The notes under the pieces were generated by a model. That model ran no database searches. It was not told the DNA's origin and saw nothing but the letters and a program-made list of their open reading frames with translations. Of a stretch of 9,287 nt of DNA, positions 5,999 through 9,287 are shown piece after piece; within the stretch, counting starts at the first letter, position 1, and each line of letters opens with the position of its first letter. Source of the stretch: an uncultured Actinomycetes bacterium (GTDB taxonomy: Bacteria > Actinomycetota > Actinomycetes > Nanopelagicales > Nanopelagicaceae); contig CAIJHZ010000020.1 of the NCBI GenBank assembly GCA_903820565.1, forward strand, positions 1 through 9,287, given 5' to 3'. The position numbers were made by a program, and so were the translations under genes.

Positions 5999-6917
5999 AC
6001 CACTCATTTCTGTACGTGGGTTGACCAAGAAATTTGATGATTTCACCGCTGTAGACGGCATTAATTTTGATGTGGCCAAGGGTGAGTCCTTCGGATTATT
6101 GGGTCCCAACGGCGCCGGTAAATCAACCACTATGCGCATATTGTCCGCTACTTCAACTCGCACATCAGGCACCGTCGAAATTCTGGATAAAGACCCTGAA
6201 AAGTTTGGCCCACTTGTCCGTGCGCACTTAGGTGTTGTGCCACAACAGGATAATTTGGATGGCGAGTTAACTGTCAGTGAAAATTTATTCATCTATGGAC
6301 GTTATTTTGGTCTTTCCAAAAAATTCATTAATGGAAAGATTGAAGAATTACTTGAGTTCGCCCAGCTTGAGGAAAAGCGTGATGTAAAAGTAGAAGCACT
6401 CAGTGGCGGAATGAAGCGTCGCTTAACAATCGCTCGTGGGCTTGTTAGCGAACCAGATATTTTGTTATTAGATGAACCAACGACAGGACTTGATCCACAA
6501 GCTCGCCATATCTTGTGGGATCGCTTATTCCGTCTTAAGGAACAAGGTGTAACTCTTGTTCTGACAACTCACTTTATGGATGAAGCAGAACAGTTGTGTG
6601 ACCGACTTGTTGTTATGGACAAAGGCGCGATTATGGCTGAAGGGTCTCCACAAGGATTGATTAAAGAGTATTCGAGCAAAGAAGTACTCGAAGTTCGTTT
6701 TGGTAGTGATCGCAATAAGCAAGTTGCTCCGCAATTAGCGCAAATGTGTGAACGTATGGAAACTTTGCCGGACCGATTATTGATGTACACCGAAGATGGC
6801 GAAAAACTTCTGGAACGGATTGCTGCTGCCAACTTGCACCCAACAACATCTTTGGTTCGCCGATCTTCACTAGAAGATGTTTTCTTACGCTTGACCGGAA
6901 GAACTTTGATTGAATGA
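5991..6917 (+). CDS. ABC exporter ATP-binding protein, NodI/DrrA-like
   Basis: ATP-hydrolysing subunit of an ABC-2 type exporter, on the cytosolic face of the membrane. The 308 residues contain a complete nucleotide-binding domain: Walker A GPNGAGKST (38-46), Q-loop VPQQDNLDGELTVSENL (Q85/Q86), signature LSGGMKRRL (137-145), Walker B ILLLDEPTTGLDP with Glu162 (157-169) and the switch His194 in TTHFMDEAEQLCDRL. The FIYGRYFGL segment and the C-terminal SSLEDVFLRLTGR tail are characteristic of the NodI branch, close to the daunorubicin-resistance (DrrA) group. The name does not mean nodulation: NodI-like exporters occur widely and their cargo (lipids, lipo-oligosaccharides, polyketides or drugs) is usually unknown. 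The stop overlaps the first permease start in ATGA. It is the first gene of the three-gene exporter operon, divergent from guaB1 with 32 bases between the preferred starts. Confidence 0.94.
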   Translation: MSKPLISVRGLTKKFDDFTAVDGINFDVAKGESFGLLGPNGAGKSTTMRILSATSTRTSGTVEILDKDPEKFGPLVRAHLGVVPQQDNLDGELTVSENLFIYGRYFGLSKKFINGKIEELLEFAQLEEKRDVKVEALSGGMKRRLTIARGLVSEPDILLLDEPTTGLDPQARHILWDRLFRLKEQGVTLVLTTHFMDEAEQLCDRLVVMDKGAIMAEGSPQGLIKEYSSKEVLEVRFGSDRNKQVAPQLAQMCERMETLPDRLLMYTEDGEKLLERIAAANLHPTTSLVRRSSLEDVFLRLTGRTLIE

Positions 6918-7726
6918 ACACAGGTATTGATGTTTCACGGATTGAACGATTTGGTGCTTTATACATAGCAGCGGCTCGTTTGAAATCTATGTCCAAGTGG
7001 AAGGTAATTATTGCCGCCGTAGATATCGGAAATCCCTTGTTTTACTTGATTGCCGTGGGTATTGGTATTGGTGTACTTGTTGAAAAAGGCTCTGGAACAA
7101 GCGGAACAAGCGGCATTAAATACATTGCCTTTATCGCACCAGCGCTTTTAGCTAGTTCTGCAATTGCAGCAGTAATGGATGAAACTGTTTTTCCGACTAT
7201 TGAAGGATTTAAGTGGCGCAAACTTTTCTTTGCGCAAAATGCTACGCCAATTACTGGGCGCCAGATTGCCTTGGGTGTTTACCTCTCAGCTCTTTGTCGT
7301 GCAATCTCTAGCGTTTCAATCTATTACACCTTGCTCATCGCATTTAATGTTGTGGAGTTTGGTTTAAGTGCTTTGCTGATCCCGGTCGCAGTACTGGGTG
7401 GTGGAGCTTTTGGTGCAATAATTTTGTACGCTGCGGCAAAGATAGAAAAAGATGACCAATTCTTTAATATTCTTGGTCGGCTCGTAATTATGCCGATGTT
7501 TTTATTCTCCGGAACATTCTTTCCGCTTTCTTCGATGCCCATATATCTTCAACCAATTGGTTGGGTTTCTCCATTGTGGCATGCAACAGAACTTGGACGT
7601 GAAGCAGCTTTTGATTATGGCCTCAGCGCTCTGATGGTTGGCGTACACATAACGTATCTATCGACCTTAGTAATTCTTGGAATCACTCTTGCCATGAGCC
7701 AATTCGAGCGGAGGTTAGCAAAGTGA
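6914..7726 (+). CDS. ABC-2 type exporter permease 1 (NodJ-like)
   Basis: Integral membrane subunit, 270 residues, with a cytosolic N-terminus (about 1-30, containing the amphipathic RFGALYIAAARLKSMSKWK) and six predicted transmembrane segments, at roughly 31-56, 70-92, 112-137, 146-173, 182-207 and 236-262. Conserved family segments are FIAPALLASSAIAAVMDE in the second helix region and LFSGTFFPLSSMPIYLQPIG followed by PLWHATELGREAAF, the re-entrant element before the last helix. It aligns along its length with the next gene product, so the pair is a tandem duplication that probably forms a heterodimer on the ATPase. The loop after the first helix has a GTSGTSG insert from a 9-base repeat. It starts by ATGA overlap with the ATPase and ends by GTGA overlap with permease 2, so expression should be tightly coupled. 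The cargo is not identifiable. Confidence 0.9.
   Translation: MNTGIDVSRIERFGALYIAAARLKSMSKWKVIIAAVDIGNPLFYLIAVGIGIGVLVEKGSGTSGTSGIKYIAFIAPALLASSAIAAVMDETVFPTIEGFKWRKLFFAQNATPITGRQIALGVYLSALCRAISSVSIYYTLLIAFNVVEFGLSALLIPVAVLGGGAFGAIILYAAAKIEKDDQFFNILGRLVIMPMFLFSGTFFPLSSMPIYLQPIGWVSPLWHATELGREAAFDYGLSALMVGVHITYLSTLVILGITLAMSQFERRLAK
7094..7111 (+). repeat. Tandem 9-base duplication, GGAACAAGC x2
   Basis: Two perfect copies (7094-7102 and 7103-7111) encode GTSGTS (residues 61-66) in the external loop after the first helix of permease 1. The repeat is in frame and looks like a recent slippage product. Permease 2 has no such repeat at the matching place (NLVGDVTIGNTTIDY). Confidence 0.85.
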
Positions 7727-8535
7727 GCGCCGCTGTTATCATTGCAATGAAAAACAAGTCGAGCGCCATGTATGCCGGGCGTCCTCATGTGTTACTAGAA
7801 CGTGGTTGGTTAGCATTTAGATCGTCAACATGGATTCCAGTTGTTACCGGTTTTGCCGAACCTGTTCTTTTTCTGCTGGCTTTTGGATACGGCATGGGTA
7901 ATCTTGTAGGGGATGTAACCATCGGCAATACAACAATTGATTACACAGCTTTTATTGCACCTGGTTTGCTCGCAAATAGCGCGATGAATGGTGCGATTTA
8001 CGATTCGACCTGGAATGTCTTCTGGAAACTCAATGAATCCAAGCTTTATAAGACAATGCTCTCAACGCCTTTAGGGCCTATGGATATTGCACTTGGCGAA
8101 ATTAGTTGGGCGCTAATCCGTGGCTTGGTGTACTCACTTGGCTTCTTGACTGTTGTTTCGGTGCTTGGAATCACTCCAAGTTTCTGGGCATTGCTGGCGA
8201 TCCCTGCAGCCTCATTAGTGGCATTTGGTTTTGCTTCCTTCGGTATGGCTATTACTTCTTATTTCAAGACGTACCAACAGATGGGCTTCATTAATATCAT
8301 TTTACTTCCAATGACCTTGTTCTCAGGTTCGCTTTATCCAATCTCTGTCTATCCAGATTGGTTAGAAAAGGTCATTATGGCTTTACCGCTGTGGCACGGG
8401 ATTGAATTAGTGCGGGCGTTCTGGTTTGGAGAAATTAATTCTGGTGTACTAGTACACATTGCATACTTCATCCTGATGATTTCAGCTGGGCTTTTCGTTA
8501 CATCGCGAAGACTGCGCGCCTTATTCCTTCGTTAA
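7723..8535 (+). CDS. ABC-2 type exporter permease 2 (NodJ-like)
   Basis: Second membrane subunit, also 270 residues. It begins at a GTG inside the permease 1 stop (GTGA). A longer soluble N-terminus (about 1-33) precedes six predicted transmembrane segments, near 36-62, 73-94, 119-148, 152-180, 185-210 and 240-263. Matches to permease 1 include YTAFIAPGLLANSAM against YIAFIAPALLASSAI and LFSGSLYPISVYPDWLEKV plus PLWHGIELVRAFWFGE against the equivalent segment there. These are the most conserved parts of NodJ-like ABC-2 permeases. Separate retention of both paralogues in a compact genome argues for an obligate heterodimer (inference). An alternative start at the ATG of MKNKSSAMYAG, eight codons later, cannot be excluded, but the overlapping GTG fits the operon pattern. 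Its stop TAA shares TTAA with the convergent carboxypeptidase gene. Confidence 0.9.
   Translation: MSAAVIIAMKNKSSAMYAGRPHVLLERGWLAFRSSTWIPVVTGFAEPVLFLLAFGYGMGNLVGDVTIGNTTIDYTAFIAPGLLANSAMNGAIYDSTWNVFWKLNESKLYKTMLSTPLGPMDIALGEISWALIRGLVYSLGFLTVVSVLGITPSFWALLAIPAASLVAFGFASFGMAITSYFKTYQQMGFINIILLPMTLFSGSLYPISVYPDWLEKVIMALPLWHGIELVRAFWFGEINSGVLVHIAYFILMISAGLFVTSRRLRALFLR
8532..8535. other. Shared palindromic stop of two convergent genes (TTAA)
   Basis: TAA at 8533-8535 ends permease 2 and TAA on the minus strand (8534-8532) ends the carboxypeptidase gene. Both lie in one TTAA palindrome, the same arrangement as CTAG at 2167-2170. Confidence 0.9.
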
Positions 8536-9119
8536 TCAACAGTGAAAGTTGCATCTTTAACTAATGCAGGACAGATAGCACCGGGAGCTATAGCTGGTTC
8601 AAAATGCCACCATTCATTTTTGTAAATTCGGCATAGTCCAAACTTTGATCCGTTTTGTTCCAACCAACCAGCTCCTTTAGGATCATTTGGATAATTAACA
8701 TCAATTGCAATTCCCCATGGATGATGTGAAAGAAGTGGTGGTGCAACCCATTTGCCTGCTAGTGCTGCAGTTCCGTACTTTTCTATTGCTTCCGAAAATA
8801 ACTCATCTTGGTGGGCTAACGTTCTAAATCCCGATGCAATGTATAAAGTTTGCCCATCTTTTTTTGCTGCGGCTTGCGCTGCTTTAAAGCGATATGTGAG
8901 TTGTTTATCCAATGTTTTTGGTCGGATTGATGGATGAGCAATCGCGCCTGGGCCTAATGAATACTCTGTCTTTGTGCAGCCTTTAATTACGGCAGAGATT
9001 CGAATGACATAATCTTTTTTATTTGCACAACTCAAAGGAACCGATTCAGCTGCATAAGAAACGCCACTTATTGAGAAAAAAGCCAATAAAACGGCTAGAA
9101 ACGCCCGACTTTTACCCAT
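8532..9119 (-). CDS. Exported VanY-type D-alanyl-D-alanine carboxypeptidase (peptidase M15)
   Basis: Zinc metallopeptidase that most likely trims D-Ala from peptidoglycan stem peptides outside the cytoplasmic membrane. The 195 residues start with a classical signal peptide: GKSR, a hydrophobic core at about 6-20, and a cleavage region at SYAAES (around 23/24). The M15 core follows: YIASGFRTLAHQDELF (93-108) with the substrate Arg99 and Gln104, LLSHHPWGIAIDV (129-141) with zinc ligands His133 and Asp140, and NEWWHFE (168-174) with catalytic Glu169 and the third zinc ligand His172. Mature cysteines 31, 48, 163 and 183 could form two disulphides. No membrane anchor or cell-wall-binding domain is present, so it is secreted or periplasm-like. 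VanY in name does not imply vancomycin resistance; no vanHAX-type genes are near. An L,D or endopeptidase activity within M15 is possible. ATG 9119 has TAGACT at -12 to -7 and no SD. Confidence 0.92.
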   Translation of the reverse strand: MGKSRAFLAVLLAFFSISGVSYAAESVPLSCANKKDYVIRISAVIKGCTKTEYSLGPGAIAHPSIRPKTLDKQLTYRFKAAQAAAKKDGQTLYIASGFRTLAHQDELFSEAIEKYGTAALAGKWVAPPLLSHHPWGIAIDVNYPNDPKGAGWLEQNGSKFGLCRIYKNEWWHFEPAIAPGAICPALVKDATFTVD

Positions 9120-9125
9120 GGCGCC

Positions 9126-9131
9126 AGTCTA
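9126..9131 (-). promoter_or_regulatory. -10 element TAGACT of the carboxypeptidase gene, leaderless type
   Basis: On the minus strand TAGACT is followed by GGCGCC and then the ATG at 9119, placing the -10 at exactly -12 to -7. No SD is present between it and the start. The candidate -35 (CTTTAA, 9154-9149, 17 bases upstream) is weak and overlaps a TTAATTAA palindrome at 9145-9152. Confidence 0.5.
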
Positions 9132-9171
9132 GCGGGGTTGCTTTTTAATTAAAGAGTGAGAGAATTGCCGC

Positions 9172-9189
9172 TAGTTAAGAAATTAACTA
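9172..9189. repeat. Perfect 7-bp inverted repeat with GAAA loop
   Basis: TAGTTAA (9172-9178) and TTAACTA (9183-9189) pair perfectly around GAAA, a stable GNRA-type tetraloop if transcribed to the right. The stem is AT-rich and not followed by a clean T run on the plus strand. On the minus strand the loop would be TTTC. It is not a standard intrinsic terminator in either direction. Confidence 0.6.
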
Positions 9190-9201
9190 AAAACGAACCG
9201 G

Positions 9202-9214
9202 GAGAGTACTTCTC
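9202..9214. repeat. Short inverted repeat GAGA-GTACT-TCTC
   Basis: A 4-bp stem (9202-9205 with 9211-9214) around a 5-base loop that contains the AGTACT palindrome. Weak alone; noted because it lies between two stronger hairpins. Confidence 0.35.
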
Positions 9215-9220
9215 AAACGA

Positions 9221-9237
9221 GTTTCAAAAGCTGAAAC
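9221..9237. repeat. Perfect 6-bp inverted repeat GTTTCA-AAAGC-TGAAAC
   Basis: GTTTCA at 9221-9226 pairs with TGAAAC at 9232-9237 around a 5-base loop. Third of three small hairpins spaced within 66 bases upstream of whatever lies to the right of the window. Confidence 0.5.
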
Positions 9238-9287
9238 CTTTGCCGTACAAGTTTTACAAATGCTGACACAGAGTAACCACAAGCAAA

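Larger units (their letters stand above)
9132..9287. other. Right-edge region without a confident gene
   Basis: This stretch is AT-rich and holds three closely spaced inverted repeats (listed separately). A 36-codon plus-strand frame from GTG 9156 to TGA 9266 (start MRELPLVKKLTK, end PLPYKFYKC) is open but has no SD or placed -10. On the minus strand short frames are open to the edge but end within about 25-35 codons. An ATG at 9260 opens a plus-strand frame to the edge (MLTQSNHKQ). None of these is supported enough to call. It may be the 5' leader of a gene to the right. Confidence 0.5.

Noticed and set aside
5991..8535. Nodulation-factor exporter
   Set aside because: NodI/NodJ similarity is to a broad exporter branch; no nod genes or symbiosis context are present.
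8532..9119. Vancomycin-resistance role for the VanY-like protein
   Set aside because: No vanH/A/X or VanRS-type genes are nearby; M15 carboxypeptidases of this kind are ordinary cell-wall enzymes in actinobacteria.
9190..9250. Possible c-di-AMP (ydaO) type riboswitch, suggested by GAACCGGGAGAG near the right edge and the actinobacterial habit of placing this element before cell-wall genes
   Set aside because: The other conserved blocks of that riboswitch are not recognisable, and the downstream gene is out of view.

Overview
The window looks like a compact, low-to-moderate-GC actinobacterial chromosome. Three things point there: a GuaB1-type IMPDH/GMP-reductase homologue, a small PGPGW membrane protein, and start codons preceded by a TANNNT -10 element where an SD sequence would normally sit, which suggests leaderless mRNAs. 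The small genome style resembles streamlined freshwater actinobacteria (Nanopelagicales/acI type). That placement is inference; no rRNA or other marker gene is present to prove it.

Layout. (1) Bases 1-80, minus strand: the first 26 codons of an ABC-F type ATPase running off the left edge. (2) 105-2170, plus strand: a two-gene tryptophan-degradation operon, kynU (kynureninase) and kynA (tryptophan 2,3-dioxygenase), joined by an ATGA overlap. The formamidase that should act between them is not in the window. (3) 2167-2733, minus strand: a nitroreductase-family flavoprotein that converges on kynA and shares the tetranucleotide CTAG as stop. (4) 5958 down to 2784, minus strand: a three-gene operon of guaB1 (probable GMP reductase with CBS domains), a MurG-like GT-B glycosyltransferase with an unexplained C-terminal tail, and a PGPGW membrane protein. 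(5) 5991-8535, plus strand: a NodI/NodJ-like ABC exporter of one ATPase and two paralogous ABC-2 permeases, joined by ATGA and GTGA overlaps. (6) 8532-9119, minus strand: an exported VanY-type (M15) D,D-carboxypeptidase converging on the exporter and sharing TTAA as stop. (7) 9120-9287: the divergent promoter of the carboxypeptidase, then a stretch without a confident gene that holds three small inverted repeats.

The genes form separate modules: tryptophan to anthranilate, purine salvage plus glycosyl transfer, export, and peptidoglycan trimming. The strongest general signal is compaction. Only about 111 noncoding bases lie between genes in the first 9,119, both convergent junctions share a palindromic stop tetranucleotide, and both divergent junctions pack two promoters into 24-32 bases. 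No mobile element, CRISPR array, tRNA or rRNA was found. I see no convincing new system; the best candidates for a second look are the stop-sharing and leaderless architecture, the tail of the glycosyltransferase and the structured right edge.
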